Both the position numbers and the translations under genes were made by a program. DNA of 64,000 bases from Conus ventricosus (taxonomy: Eukaryota > Mollusca > Gastropoda > Neogastropoda > Conidae), in NCBI GenBank assembly GCA_018398815.1, contig CM031601.1, positions 17,836,549-17,900,548 on the forward strand, in the 5' to 3' direction. The notes beneath the pieces were generated by a model. The model saw only the letters and a list, made by a program, of their open reading frames with translations. It made no database searches and was not told the DNA's origin. The first letter of the stretch is position 1. Each line of letters opens with the position of its first letter. Positions 24,070 to 38,512 of the stretch are shown here, one piece after another.

Positions 24070-24195
24070 ACCTGTCACCTACAGCACACCACAAAATGTC
24101 CTTTCTTTTTTACACTTTTTGCACACTTGTCCTTTCGCTGGGCATGCTGGATCTTTTGCAAAGTGTCTTTCTTTCCCACATCTGTTCTCATTAGT
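24070..24195 (-). pseudogene. Gag nucleocapsid zinc-knuckle fragment
   Basis: Minus-strand codons give CKKC, four residues, H, four residues, C, a CCHC knuckle that binds element RNA. An upstream cysteine-rich segment (RCGKE, ACPAKGQVC) precedes it. A frame change is needed within the knuckle. The order relative to the protease fits the gypsy element. Confidence 0.6.
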
Positions 24196-24723
24196 TTTAT
24201 CACTTATTATTATGTCATTAGCAACATTTCAAAACGAAAGTTCAGATCTTCTGGTGATATGTCTTTTATTGGATTTTGAAAAAAAATTTTAATTCAATAT
24301 TAGTTAAAAGATTAATAGCCTTTCAAATCACTTTTGAATTCTGTGAAGAAGGTAACAAACCTTGAAAATGCTTTTTTTCGCTTTTCGTTTTATAGAATTT
24401 ACTCTATTTCTTTGTTTTCTGAATTGTATCTGCAGAAAAGGGGTGGATAGTGAGTCATGGACTGAGGGGGCAGTGGATTCTTTCTGCAGAAAAGGGGTGG
24501 ATAGTGAGTCATGGACTGAGGGGGCAGTAGATTGTTTCCAAACATTTGCTGACAGCAAACATTTCTTGTAGTGGAAGGGCCCCTGCTTTAATATAATTCC
24601 CTTCATTAAGACTAGACGATTTTAATAGAACCGTTTTAAGTGCTCTTTTGTAGACACTCGTAAGAGGTTTCATGGCATTAGCACTAGCAGAATCACATAG
24701 TGTTGAACAATATTTGATTGAAT

Positions 24724-24727
<4 letters not shown>
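24196..24727. repeat. Mostly unassigned; 53-bp tandem duplication at 24426-24535
   Basis: The segment CTGCAGAAAAGGGGTGGATA followed by GTGAGTCATGGACTGAGGGG is present twice in tandem with a near-identical sequence. The rest shows no gene. Confidence 0.7.

Positions 24728-24785
<58 letters not shown>
24728..24785. repeat. (GA)n microsatellite
   Basis: About 57 bp of uninterrupted GA repeats. Confidence 0.97.
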
Positions 24786-24787
<2 letters not shown>

Positions 24788-26049
24788 TAAAAAAAACTTA
24801 AATAGGCTACTTTAACTGCAAAAGCCACCGACCTATCTGCAGTGAGGTCAAGAACAAAAGTAGAATATACACACGCTCGGCGCAGACGCTGAAAATTTTG
24901 AAAGAAAATATTTGAATAACAAAAATGTTCTTCCTGAAATTATTGTGGCATTTGTGTGTTACCTGCTAACAGTTCCTCTCTTCGTTTCGGTGCTTTAAAA
25001 ACGAACATAGCCACAGAGCGAGTCACAATTCTCTTCATTTTGCAGTTAAAGAAGCAATGATACTTGATGAACATTTCTAGTATGTGGCAAAATGTATTTA
25101 TCTCTTAAGTCTTTTTAGGATGGACAAACAATCAAAAATGTATTTCATCCTCGATTTGATAATGGAATGGACCGTTTTTGGAGTGTAGTGTATAATTATC
25201 GTTGATGGAAATTCAAATCACTAATACCAAGTCGAAATCACACGAATACTTTGCGAAATTTAGGAACTGTAATATCAGTTAAATATTTCTCAGGCTGCCA
25301 TAAGGATTTGAAGGAGCGATATGTCGAACATCTGTCACCATTGAGTATTTTACCATCATCATTATAATTCGTCTTGCTTCTATGTGTTTTTTTCTTTGAT
25401 CGTTACGGGGTATGAAATAATGTAAAACAATGTAGATAATGTAATGAAATGAGGTGAAAATATCTTAATGTGCATAAATAAGATACAATGCGGATAATGT
25501 TTCGTATGTTTCCGGTCTGCCTCTTTGTTCGCATTTGCTTAGATTGATTATGTAGAAAGCATGTCAATTGGTTTTGTGGCGGTCAGGCGCCGTCGCGTGG
25601 TTCTTTTCTCTGTGTGTTTGTGGACGGACAAACCGGATAGTGATCGATCGTGTCAATGATGTTCATTTGATGACAATGAGAAGCCGTTGGCTGCTCCTAT
25701 GTCAATGATGTTCATTTGATGACCATGAGAAGCTCTTGGCTGCTCCTATGTCAATGATGTTCATTTCTTTTGGCAATGTTTCGCAAATTAGAGATTTACT
25801 TAATGTGCCTCCCACGGCCTTCGCTGTCGCTTGTGCCTGGCTGTGCCTTCCTCTGCATGTCTCCACTTGTCTGTCTCCGACCTCTGCTTCTGTCTGGCTG
25901 TACGTCATTCTCATACAACTATGACCATGTCAAAGGGAAACTGGAATTTTCGTTACTCGTAGCCTGTTGTGAATGTTAAACGGTATATGCATATTGTGCC
26001 CTGTGTGGGAGCGATGATCTATGTTTTATTGTTTGTAAGCTTAAAAGAA

Positions 26050-26052
<3 letters not shown>
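24786..26052. repeat. No gene; ~55-bp repeat at 25650-25770
   Basis: No coding family is seen. GTCAATGATGTTCATTTGAT then GAGAAGC and TTGGCTGCTCCTAT occur in about 2.3 tandem copies between 25650 and 25770. Confidence 0.6.
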
Positions 26053-26100
<48 letters not shown>

Positions 26101-26249
26101 TCCATTTATTAAAAAAAAAAAATCTGTTCGGAGTAGATATGAATATTACTGATAGATGATTTGTATACATAATGGTATTTACAATGAATGATTACGGTTG
26201 GTCTAGTAGTGATTTAACACCCGCGACATTTTGACAGGAATTATTGTAG

Positions 26250-26316
<67 letters not shown>
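26053..26316. repeat. (CT)n and (GAT)n microsatellites
   Basis: (CT)n at 26053-26097 and a perfect (GAT)n of about 21 units at 26252-26315, followed by diverged TTG/GTT triplets. Confidence 0.97.
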
Positions 26317-26317
<1 letters not shown>

Positions 26318-26504
26318 GCTATTGTTGTCGCTATCGTTTACGTTGTTGCTGTTGCTGGTGTCATTATTGAGTTGCTGTTGTTGATGCTTATCATAATGCT
26401 CTCATTGTAGATGGTTGGTTTAAACTGATTTCAATTCTTATTACCCTTTTTTGTTCTGAAACTGTACTCTGTCCAAAAGCCGATATAACACAGGGAGTGG
26501 CTGC

Positions 26505-26912
26505 GTGACCGCGGGATTGGGGAGGGTGATTCACACTGACGTGGGAGGCTCAATGAATCGTGACCACGGGATTGGGGAGGGTGATTCACACTGACGGGGG
26601 GGAGGCTCAATGAATCGTGAACGAGGGATTGGGGAGGGTGATTCACACTGACGGGGGGGGGGGGGGGGGAGGCTCAATGAATCATGACCGCAGGATTTGG
26701 GAGGGTGATTCACACTGACGGGGGGAGGCTCAATGAATCGTGAACGAGGGATTGGGGAGGGGGATTCACACTGACGGGGGGAGGCTCAATGAATCGTGAC
26801 CACGGGATTGGAAGGGGGGGGGGGGTTATACTGACGGGGGAGGCTCAATGAATCGTGACCGCGGGATTGGGGAGGGTGATTTACACTGACTGGGTGAGGC
26901 GCAATGAATCTG
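26505..26912. repeat. ~57-bp tandem repeat with variable G-run, about 7 copies
   Basis: GGGATTGGGGAGGGTGATTC, ACACTGACGGGG and GGCTCAATGAATCGTGACC recur with period 54-66 bp. The length variation comes almost entirely from a G-run inside the unit (4 to about 18 G), which points to polymerase slippage in each copy. Confidence 0.9.
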
Positions 26913-27202
26913 ACATGAAAAAAAGACCGTTAATTGACAGAAGGAAAAATGTGAACTCTTCGTTGAGCTACTTCCCGTCAGTGGATTGTCCTCTCTGGCC
27001 TGTGGTGGTATGGCCACTCCGCAGTAAAAGTGAATTAAACGGACAGTCTGGGAAAGAGTGTGTGATATGAGGATTTCCTCGGTGTTTATTTTACTTGGTA
27101 TACCCCCCCCCTCCCCTGACAGATATTAACATCAGTTAAGTGTAAAACCCTGTGAAAGTTCAAGATACTGTAATGGAATTGTAGGGTGTTTTTTTTTCCA
27201 AT
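26913..27202. other. No recognisable feature
   Basis: Unique-looking sequence with a short C-run at about 27105-27113. No gene is seen. Confidence 0.5.
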
Positions 27203-27269
27203 TGTTTAAATGTGCAATCAGTCAGTCTGCCGGTCCGTCGGTCAGTCAGTCAGTCAGTCTGTCTGTCTG

Positions 27270-27347
<78 letters not shown>

Positions 27348-27543
27348 ATATCGCCTCCTTTCGCCCCCACTGCTTTAATGGCTTTTGCCATTTTTTGCAT
27401 ACGTTTTTGGTTGGTTTTTTTTTTTCTTTTTTTTTTTTGTTCATGGCTTTTCTAGTTAGATATCGTTCCCACCTGACTGTTCCCCTTGACACGGGAAGAT
27501 GATCTCTTTCATTACATTAGCTGTTTTGTCATTCTGCCCCCCT

Positions 27544-27594
<51 letters not shown>

Positions 27595-27622
27595 TCTCTC
27601 TCTCTCTCTCCCCAGTTACCTC
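27203..27622. repeat. (CAGT/CTGT)n, (CT)n, T-run and C-run/(CT)n tracts
   Basis: CAGT then CTGT repeats (27218-27268) run into (CT)n to 27345. A T-rich tract lies at 27416-27440, and a poly-C followed by (CT)n at 27537-27612. Confidence 0.95.
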
Positions 27623-28496
27623 GGGCCTGTGCATTTTTTTCTTTTTGCTGTCCCAACCTCTGCGCCACCTCAGAGGCAGTGCACCCATGCCGCTCATTAT
27701 GACACCCCGTCCACAGCCACAGCCCGGTCGGCCCCGCCACAGCCCCAGCACCGGCAATCCACAGGGAGCAGTCAATGTCAAGTCGTCAAGAGGCAACCCA
27801 CCGGAGGAGACACTGCACTGCTGCCGAGTCACTTCGGTGGTGTTCAGTGGCGCCTGTTCTGATCTAACATACGCAGGACACCACCTACTAAGCCCCCTAC
27901 TGACGACAATAATTGCTTAGTCGCGGAGCCGGCGTGAGTCAGCTCTCCCTCCGGAGGGCGCCACCACGTCTGTCCAACGACAGCCCCCATGGGCTCGCCG
28001 ATACCGGTGACCCCGGCGGAACCAAACCAAGGCCACTGACGTGGAGAGGACATCGAAATTGAGGTCACCATGAGAGCAGGGCATGAAGGGCCACAGAATT
28101 TGAGACATTTTTTTTATGCTGATCGATGAGAATGAGGATGATTAAGATGATGCTACGGATTTCCATTTCGGTCTGAGACTACATGACAGGGCTGTACTCT
28201 ACGCTTCCTTTCATAATATATCCTGGCGTCAACCAGGCCCGAGAGATACAGACACCTGCAGTGTTGGTCATGAAAGTTGAGCAACACTCTCAGAAATGCA
28301 TCCATTAAGTGGATGAAACTCGACTGTGTGGTCCCAGTCTTCCCAACTGAGTCCGCAGCAACTCAACTCTGGGTAGGAGTCGGTCGGGGCAGAAAAACCC
28401 ACATGACTTCTGATGGGATTCGAACCCACGACCTCCCAGCCGGGAGTCTGCGACGCTAACCACTTCGCCACGGCGGCTGGTGGGCCTGTGCATTTT
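27623..28496 (-). mobile_element. tRNA-headed retroposon (SINE-like), ~844 bp, with 15-bp target duplications
   Basis: The direct repeat GGGCCTGTGCATTTT lies at 27623-27637 and 28482-28496. Between them, read on the minus strand, the element starts with a tRNA-like head (28400-28481) and ends in an A-rich tail (complement of TTTCTTTTTGC at 27638-27648). This is the signature of LINE-driven retroposition with polymerase III transcription. At 844 bp it is long for a SINE, and its body (27660-28390) is not a LINE fragment I recognise. Part of the body (27832-27910) is also found inverted at 3045-3126, so it is dispersed. Confidence 0.75.
28410..28481 (-). promoter_or_regulatory. tRNA-like head with pol III A and B boxes
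   Basis: On the minus strand, box A TGGCGAAGTGG is at 28460-28470 and box B GGTTCGAATCC at 28416-28426. The 33-bp spacing between them suits an internal RNA polymerase III promoter. The head is tRNA-derived. The sequence after box B does not close an acceptor stem, so this is not a tRNA gene. Confidence 0.8.
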
Positions 28497-28720
28497 AGTT
28501 ACAGGACTTTTTTGTGATTGATAATGCCACCTTCCACCTGCTACCGTCTCCTAGTTTCTTATGTTATTCTGTATATGTGGAATTTTTTTTCCTATTTTCT
28601 TTTCTTTCTTTCTTTTTATTATTCTTCTTTTACTCATCATGACTTTTTTGTTTGATGTTTTTTCCCAGCCCCACTGTTCCCCTTGACACAGGCAGATGGT
28701 CCACTTCATAGTGTTAGTTG
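28497..28720. other. No gene; T-rich, with a partial duplicate of 27480
   Basis: GTTCCCCTTGACAC at 28676 followed by a CT tract resembles 27479 onward, suggesting two copies of a short repeat edge. Otherwise it is T-rich filler. Confidence 0.5.
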
Positions 28721-29492
<772 letters not shown>

Positions 29493-31205
29493 GTGTGTCA
29501 AGTCAAGTCAAGTCAAGTCAAAATTTTATTTAGAGATGGAAACATTGAATAAGCAGCATATCTGCTTTTTTACATCAAGCCATCTATGAAAAAGAAAAAG
29601 TTTAAAAACAAAAACAAAAAAACATCACATCGTGTACAATGCTTTCATCAAAAGAAAAGTAAACATACCGTCCTACCCCCTCCCATCTCCTCCCCTTTTC
29701 CTCACTCACTTCCATTCACGTAAAAGGTATCAATGCTCATTGCCGTCCCTATGGTTACATTCACGAAGTGTGTATCTTTACCAGTGTATTTCTTTTCTGC
29801 ACAGGATGGACATTTTTTCAGTATGATATGTGGTTAACGATTCATGAGATAATCTTTCAATTTTTTCTTAAATGTGTTTTTATTTCTTATATTTTTTAAC
29901 GGTTTTGTGAGTTTATTCCACAGATTTCCCCCTGAATATACAAAACTGGATTTGTATAAATTGTTGCGTGGTCTAGGAATGGACAATAAATGATTATGTC
30001 TATGATAATTGACTTTAAATGTTTCTGTAATCTTTTGGGGAGCTGTTCCATTAATAACATTATGCATACAAAGGGCTTTATTGAAAAAGAGTCTGTTTGC
30101 GAAGGTTAGCATTTTGAGTTGTTTGTAATCTTCATCAGTTAGGGAGCTCGATTTTAACAATACTAATTTCAATGTTCGTTTGTACAGACGATGAATTAAT
30201 TTCAAATTATGTTCACTACAGTTGTCCCAAAGGGTTGATGCATAATCAATTAATGACAAAATATGTGCACAGAAAAAAAGTTTTCGAGAGTGGCCATCGA
30301 GGAATTTTTTTATCCGAGACAACTGAAATATTTTTTTTGAAAGGCGTTTTGCTAAGAATGTTATATGTTCTGTCCAAGATAAATCTTTGTCAATAATGAC
30401 ACCTAGTGTTTTGTGTGAACAGACTTCCTCAACTTATTGTTGGATATGAGTAAAGGCTGAAAATTTGATTTCATTTTTTGTCGTTTTTGTCTTGTAGACA
30501 CGTACATGCACTTTGTTTTAACAGCATTTAAAGACATATGGTTTAGTTGTGTCCATTCAGTAAGTTTATTGATATCTGCTTGAAGTTTGATTGTTAATTC
30601 ATTGGCATCAGAGTCGTTTTCGTGAAGAGATGTATCATCTGCGAACATTTCGCATTTACATTTAACAAAACAAGGCAAATCATTTACGTAAATAGTAAAC
30701 AAAAGAGGTCCTAACACAGAGCCTTGTGGAACACCATATTTGACAGGCATAAATGTTGACAATTTGTCAGCTACAGCTACTAATTGTTTTCGGTCACATA
30801 AAAAAGATGAAATAAGACTTATGAATTCTGGAGTCAGTTTGTAAAGTTCAAGTTTACGGCACAACAAAAAATGGTTGATGACATCAAATGCTTTTTCAAA
30901 GTCTACGAAAAGAATTCCTGCAAATTTATTCTCGTTTATGCTGCAAAGAAGACTGTCGATAAGCTGTATGAGGGCTGTGTGGCAAGAATGATGTTTTCGA
31001 AAGCCCGATTGACTTTCGTGGAGAAGTTTGTTATCAGCAAAATAAGAATACAAAGACTTATGCATGTGCTTTTCGATCGGTTTTGCTATGGCTGATAAAA
31101 TGGATATCGGTCTGTAATTTGATGGGTTTGAAGAATCTCCGGTTTTATACAGAGGAATAACTTTAGCTTCCTTAAATTTTAGAGGAAAAGTTTGTTTATC
31201 TATGC
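29493..31205 (-). pseudogene. CR1/L2-type LINE, 5'-truncated, with (TTGAC)n 3' tail
   Basis: The minus strand encodes RT from SQSGFRKHHSCHTALIQLID through FVDFEKAFDVINH, YGVPQGSVLGPLLFTIYVND and FADD (30634-30645). A stop at about 30403 follows. A second frame from 30322 covers the thumb and C-terminal region (DYASTLWDNCSE, RPRNNLYKSSFVYSGGNLWN), ending at 29834. The 3' UTR ends in a TTGAC pentamer repeated about five times (29497-29520), the short tandem tail expected of CR1/L2-like elements rather than poly-A. The 5' end breaks off at a GT array near 31205. Confidence 0.85.
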
Positions 31206-31209
31206 AAAG

Positions 31210-31231
31210 TTTGTTTATCTATGTGTGTGTG

Positions 31232-31270
<39 letters not shown>

Positions 31271-31309
31271 TGTGTGTGTGTGTGTCTGTGTGTGTGTGCG
31301 CGCGCGCGC

Positions 31310-31379
<70 letters not shown>

Positions 31380-31615
31380 TTGTGTGTGGGTTTGTGTGAG
31401 CGTACGTTTTTCTGCGCGCGTTCGTGTGTGTGTGTGTGTGGGAAGGGGGGGGGGATTTTGTGGGTGTACGTTTTTCTGCGCGCGCGCGCGGTGTGTGTGT
31501 GTGTGTTTGTGTGTGTGTGTGGGGCGGGGGGGGGGGGGTTGTGTGGGTGTACGTTTTCCTGCGCACGCGCGCGCGCGCACGCGCGCGCGCGTGTGTGTGT
31601 GTGTGTGTGTGTGTG

Positions 31616-31674
<59 letters not shown>

Positions 31675-31803
31675 CGTGTGTGCATATCTGTGGGCAAATA
31701 AGCATGTGTGTGTGAGGGACGGGGCGGGGGGGGAGCGGGGGAGTGTATTTGTGTGTATGTATGTGTGTGTGCACGCGTGTGTTTATGTGTGTGTATGCGC
31801 ACG

Positions 31804-31882
<79 letters not shown>
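31210..31882. repeat. (GT)n arrays with CG-alternating blocks
   Basis: GT repeats at 31221-31376, 31590-31672 and 31806-31881 are broken by alternating CG blocks (31299-31310, 31482-31491, 31560-31592) and G-runs (31444-31454, 31521-31538). Purine-pyrimidine alternation is nearly continuous over ~650 bp. Confidence 0.97.
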
Positions 31883-31883
<1 letters not shown>

Positions 31884-32440
31884 GAAACGGTGAATATTAA
31901 GAGTATGAGTGTCGGCGTTTTGTAATGAACAACAGTGGATTAACAGTTGGCAGGTCGTCGATGCAATACTTTAACTGGAAATCCCCTGATGTTCACACGC
32001 TTTTTTCTTCTATTTTTTGTTTCCTTGCACGGATGAGCATGTGCTCAGCTGATAATGGAAAGAGAGAAGGAATGTTCTTTTTATTTTCTTTCTCCGTTTG
32101 TTTCTTTCTCTGCCCGAGACAGATCTACCCAGAAACTTTACTTCATTATGTATCTATATGCGTGTATGCGCATGTCTTGTGTATTCATAATTTCTTTTGA
32201 TGAAAACTTATCAGTTTTGTTGAATGTGTATGTCTTGGAAATCTTGTCTGGAGAGAGCCGTTGTGCATGGTTCTGTAAGAAGCTGTGATCTGCCTGTGGC
32301 TAGAAATGACTTCTATGGAGCAACTGTTGTTATGGGCGTGAACGCGATCTAATTTTCGTTTTCATTTTGGTTCGGTGTTATATGTCAGCATGGTCATGTG
32401 TCCACATGCTCGTATGGCCCATGTTAAATTTCGCTGTAAA
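31883..32440. other. No recognisable gene
   Basis: AT-rich sequence with open frames of under 100 codons that match no family. Confidence 0.5.
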
Positions 32441-32900
32441 TATGACTAACAAAATAACCATTGCATCCACGAATTGTCAGGGTCTAGCCAACCCATAAAA
32501 GCGAAGAGATTTGTTTAATCATTTAAGAGGGAAATGATACTCAACACATTTATTGCAGGAGGTTCATTTCAACTCGAAATTAGAAAATTACATTCGTTCA
32601 GAATGGGGCTATATATGCTTTTTCGCGTCTCATAATTGACATTGAAGGGGTGTAGCTATTTTGTTCAATGATTAGTCTGACTTTCAGTTAAAACTATTTT
32701 GTAAGGACACTGCAGGTACTTATATCTTTGCATCAGTTAAAATAATGAATAAAGCATGTCTTATTGTCAGTATTTACGGGCCCAATCGTGATGAGCCTGA
32801 GTTTTATGTGGCGTTGGAAGAACGCATCAGGGAAGTTGGAGCTGAAAATGTCATCATCGGAGGTGACTGGAATTTGGTACGTGATTATTCCTTGGACTGT
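32441..32900 (+). pseudogene. LINE endonuclease N-terminal fragment
   Basis: Plus-strand segments in more than one frame give ITIASTNCQGL, LLQEVHFNS (catalytic Glu), IVSIYGPNRDEPEFY and VIIGGDWNLV (Asp-Trp-Asn in place of DFN). These mark the start of an apurinic-type endonuclease domain. A TAA interrupts it after LANP. It ends abruptly after the GGDWN block and could be the 5' part of the LINE family seen at 33.5-37.2 kb. Confidence 0.75.
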
Positions 32901-33540
32901 TACAATTACTGACAAAAGATTTGCCATTATTTCAAGTTTTCATTGTGTATTTGAAAGCAAGATATTAAATAGAAAAGTATGCTGCATGTCTTCAAATGTC
33001 ACTCACAAAGTTTGTTACACAATAGCTCCCATATTTTTTTTTATTGGATTAATGCATTTTTTCTTGCAAGGTTTCCAAATGATATGACAAAGGCCGGCTG
33101 CCTTTGTTTTCCCTGTTTGATTTACTTTATTTGCTCGATTCTGTCACTTTGTTTTCATTTATTCAATTATCATTGTTTTCGTGTTTACCCTTTGTTGTTA
33201 TTATTGTGTTTATATGTGTGCATGATTTAAAAAAACGCATACCGTGGTTATTAAGTGACTGATATTATCACTTTAATGGTAGTAGAAGTAATAACAGTAG
33301 CAGTAGTTCTGGTGGTAGTAGTAGTGCTAACGATGGTATTAGTAATCACAGTAGTTGCAAGGTGATGTTGTTGATGATGTTGATGATGACGATGATGATT
33401 ATAATGATGATCGTGATGATGATGTATGTTTTTTTGTTGCTGTTGTTATTATTGTCTTATTATGATAAGTATGAGTTTTGTGTTTTGTATATTCCTTATT
33501 TGTAATTTGTTCTTAAGTTTTGTAATAAAATATGACTAAC
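32901..33540. other. No gene; AT-rich with GTA/GAT triplet patches
   Basis: Triplet-rich patches lie at 33275-33340 (GTA) and 33365-33425 (GAT). No coding family is seen. Confidence 0.5.
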
Positions 33541-33544
33541 AAAA

Positions 33545-34798
33545 AGTATTTTACTATCCCAATTTTGCCCATAACAGTCGATCATGCGTTGTTTAAGTTC
33601 ACGTTAAAACATTTTTTTCGCAATTTACTCCTCCATTTAACCAAACAAAAGAAAAGCCATAAGTATCCAAACAATGTTTTATCAAAGATACCCAGTTTGT
33701 TTGTACACTCCAATTTTTGTACATTCAAATAATTTGGATTTTTCCATTTCATATGCTTGTTTTGGTAGTCTATTGAGTGACAGCTTTTGCAATTTGAACC
33801 AGTAGCGCATTGATTTCATTGCACCATCTACATACAAAAGATACCATCCTAGCTCATTGTATACCATTGCATTTGGGGTATTTGGGCGTACATTTAAAAA
33901 GCGTTTGCGTGCAAGCAAGTGAGGTAATTCAATTACATGTAGATGAGACAGTCCCAGACTTCCGCGGCATATAAAAACATAGGTTTCATTTGCACATCAA
34001 AAAGTTTGAAATATTGACTTCTATCCATTGTTCCCAAACTCCACATTGTTTTCATAATTTCTGCCATTTTGGCTTAAGCCATGCCTGCATCTTGTTTGAG
34101 TACATTGTTGCATGATGTTTAAAGTAAATCCCAAATACTTATAACTGTTAACAACTTCAATCTCTTTTCCTTATAGAATCATTTTTCTGCTTTTGATGAA
34201 TGTCCCCCTTTTCTAAAAAAAAAAAAAAAGAAAAAAAAAGACTTTTGTTTTCTTTAAGTTCACTTTGATTCCTAGAGAAGTGGATGCTTTATCCAGGTTG
34301 TTTAATTGATTTTGTAGCCCCAGAGGAGTTGTCGATATCAAACATATATCATCAGCAAAAAACAATAAAAAGATTTCTTGTAAGCCTGGCAAAAATTGGA
34401 ATCCGTGTTTGCCATGCTGTGTTACTTGTTCAGCAACCTCGGTTATCAACAAAGAGAAAAATCAGGGGAGATAACATACATCCCTGTTTCACGCGGCTGG
34501 ACAATCAAAGAAGTCAGACATTTCACTTCCCAACGTACGCACGACTGGACTGAATTATATATGCCTTGGAGTATGCGTAGCAATCTAGTGGATGTTTTTA
34601 TCTTTTTAAGAACTAGCCAAAGACGATCTCTACCAACAGAGTCGAAGGCTTTCATATAATCAAGAAAAGCAACGTACATTTTACACTTTTTCTCTCCTGA
34701 CAAAGGCTTTTTAATAATAGATATTAGAGTAAATATATGATCAATTGTTTCATAATCTTTTTGGAATCCGGCCTGCTCTTCAGAAATTTTGTGTTGTT
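33545..34798 (-). pseudogene. LINE reverse transcriptase fragment (family with CPLC zinc tail), reverse
   Basis: Minus-strand frames give EEQAGFQKDYETIDHIFTL, YVAFLDYMKAFDSVGRDRLW (first catalytic Asp region) and FADD at 34348-34359, then a YKYLGFTL thumb block and GAMKSMRYWFKLQKL in the 3' part. Several frameshifts and stops separate these. An A/T-run at 34217-34240 falls inside the RT thumb. It is the same family as 16755-18980 and 35705-37200 by block similarity. Confidence 0.75.
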
Positions 34799-34799
34799 T

Positions 34800-34849
<50 letters not shown>

Positions 34850-34938
34850 GTTAAGCCAGCCATAGACCCAAGTCTACGCCGAGGCATTGTTCTTGTCAAC
34901 TGTTTAAAAGCCTCCATTACTCTCTCTCTCTCTCTCTC

Positions 34939-34989
<51 letters not shown>

Positions 34990-34990
34990 G

Positions 34991-35030
<40 letters not shown>
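34799..35030. repeat. (GA)n, unique spacer, (CT)n
   Basis: (GA)n at 34799-34848 and (CT)n with CTGT at 34919-35027 lie on either side of ~70 bp of unique sequence, forming a potential inverted pair. Confidence 0.95.
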
Positions 35031-35031
<1 letters not shown>

Positions 35032-35622
35032 GCTTTCTTGTCTGCTCACTTGATCACTCGCTATTGAATCACGCATATCACAATAAAAGAAATATTATGA
35101 TGATAAATTCTTTATTGATGAAGACAAAATGGGAGGTCTTTTACCTCCATCATTGATTTTGCAAAGGAAAAAAAACATGCTAGTCTACTTATTTGTTTAC
35201 TCGTAGTAAAGGTTTTTCAAAAGAAGAACAAAAGCCTTGAAGCCTCTGAAGAGGAGAGTGGCGATGTCGGATGGCTTGTGGTCAGAGTTCATCAAAACAA
35301 TTCGCAGTAACTACCTGTACATTCACCAGAACAACACTCCGAGTGTTGAGTACAATACACGGACCAACCGCTGCATTCGCCCTCCCACCTGGAAATGACC
35401 ACAGAAAAGCATGTGCGAACCTAATAATTTGCAACATATTTGGGTGCTCATTATCTACAAAAAAAAACAAACAAACAAAAAAACCAACACATTTACACCT
35501 CATTATCTGCAATAAGTTTGTGTGCCCCATATCTGCACCACAGACCAGCATGCGCAAGTATCAGTAACTGCAAAGTACGTTTGTGTGCTTTTTGTCTGCG
35601 CAGTAAAACACTACGTCTATTC

Positions 35623-35627
<5 letters not shown>
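35031..35627. other. No recognisable gene
   Basis: A (AAAC)n patch lies at 35461-35482 and a short repeated phrase (ATTTGCAACATATTTG-like) at 35430-35520. No family match is seen. Confidence 0.5.
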
Positions 35628-35682
<55 letters not shown>

Positions 35683-35684
35683 AC
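35628..35684. repeat. (CT)n microsatellite
   Basis: About 55 bp of CT with one CC interruption. Confidence 0.97.
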
Positions 35685-35704
35685 ATACTGACTGTATTTT
35701 TATG

Positions 35705-37685
<1,981 letters not shown>

Positions 37686-37753
<68 letters not shown>

Positions 37754-37764
37754 TGTGTGTGTGT

Positions 37765-37860
<96 letters not shown>
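37686..37860. repeat. (GA)n-(GT)n compound microsatellite
   Basis: (GA)n at 37686-37751 is followed by (GT)n at 37752-37860 with two GGTG breaks. Confidence 0.97.
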
Positions 37861-37862
<2 letters not shown>

Positions 37863-38030
37863 TTGATGGAGTTAGCTAGCAAAGAACCTTTACCGCAGCC
37901 TGTTTCTCAGAATTACGAGTATACTGCCTAAGAAGTCATCCATTCTTTCACATGCATTCCCAGGTAAATGTACACGTGCATGGAGGACAGAACATTCTCT
38001 TCCTATCTTGATCAGCTATGCTGTCGTGAA
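37861..38030 (+). repeat. ~165-bp dispersed repeat, left copy
   Basis: The sequence from GATGGAGTTAGCTAGCAAAG to about 38030 is near-identical, in the same orientation, to 56053-56217. Both copies begin directly after a (GT)n array. Confidence 0.9.
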
Positions 38031-38512
38031 TGTAATGAGGGTCTCTGTGAGAGAGAGACTTGAGAGATTGAGTATGAATGTCGTGAATGTAATGAGGGTC
38101 TCTGTGAGAGAGAGACTTGAGAGATTGAGTATGAATGTCGTGAATGTAATGAGGGTCTCTGTGAGAGAGAGAGAGACTTGAGAGATTGAGTATGAATGTC
38201 GTGAATGTAATGAGGGTCTCTGTGAGAGAGAGAGAGACTTGAGAGATTGAGTATGAATGTCGTGAATGTAATGAGGGTCTCTGTGAGAGAGAGAGACTTG
38301 AGAGATTGAGTATGAATGCCGTGAATGTAATGAGGGTCTCTGTGAGAGAGAGAGACTTAAGAGATTGAGTATGAATGTCGTGAATGTAATGAGGGTCTCT
38401 GTGAGAGAGAGAGACTTAAGAGATTGAGTATGAATGTGGTGAATGTAATGAGGGTCTCTGTGAGAGAGAGACTTGAGAGATTGAGTATGAATGTCGTGAA
38501 TGTGAGGGTCCA
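38016..38512. repeat. 57-62 bp tandem repeat with internal (GA)n, about 8 copies
   Basis: GAGGGTCTCTGTGAGAGAGA, CTTGAGAGATTGAGTATGAA and GTCGTGAATGTAAT recur at steps of 56-62 bp. Length differences equal extra GA dinucleotides. The phrase ATGAGGGTCTCTGTGAGAG also occurs at 37672 at the edge of the GA tract, the likely source. Confidence 0.92.

Larger units (their letters stand above)
21770..24195 (-). mobile_element. Ty3/gypsy-type LTR retrotransposon, internal region, decayed
   Basis: On the minus strand the order is: a nucleocapsid zinc knuckle (24070-24190, CKKC then GHFVVC), a protease with IDSGAS (about 23610-23660), reverse transcriptase (22760-23587), a 41-bp tandem array in place of the RT active site (22098-22765), and the RT/connection region (21834-22055). 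This is the Gag-Pro-Pol order of a gypsy-like element. Long terminal repeats were not found. A (ATC)n expansion at 23816-23850 lies between the knuckle and the protease. Confidence 0.8.

Noticed and set aside
28410..28481. Functional tRNA gene
   Set aside because: A and B boxes are present, but an acceptor stem does not close, and the segment is the head of a retroposon with target duplications.
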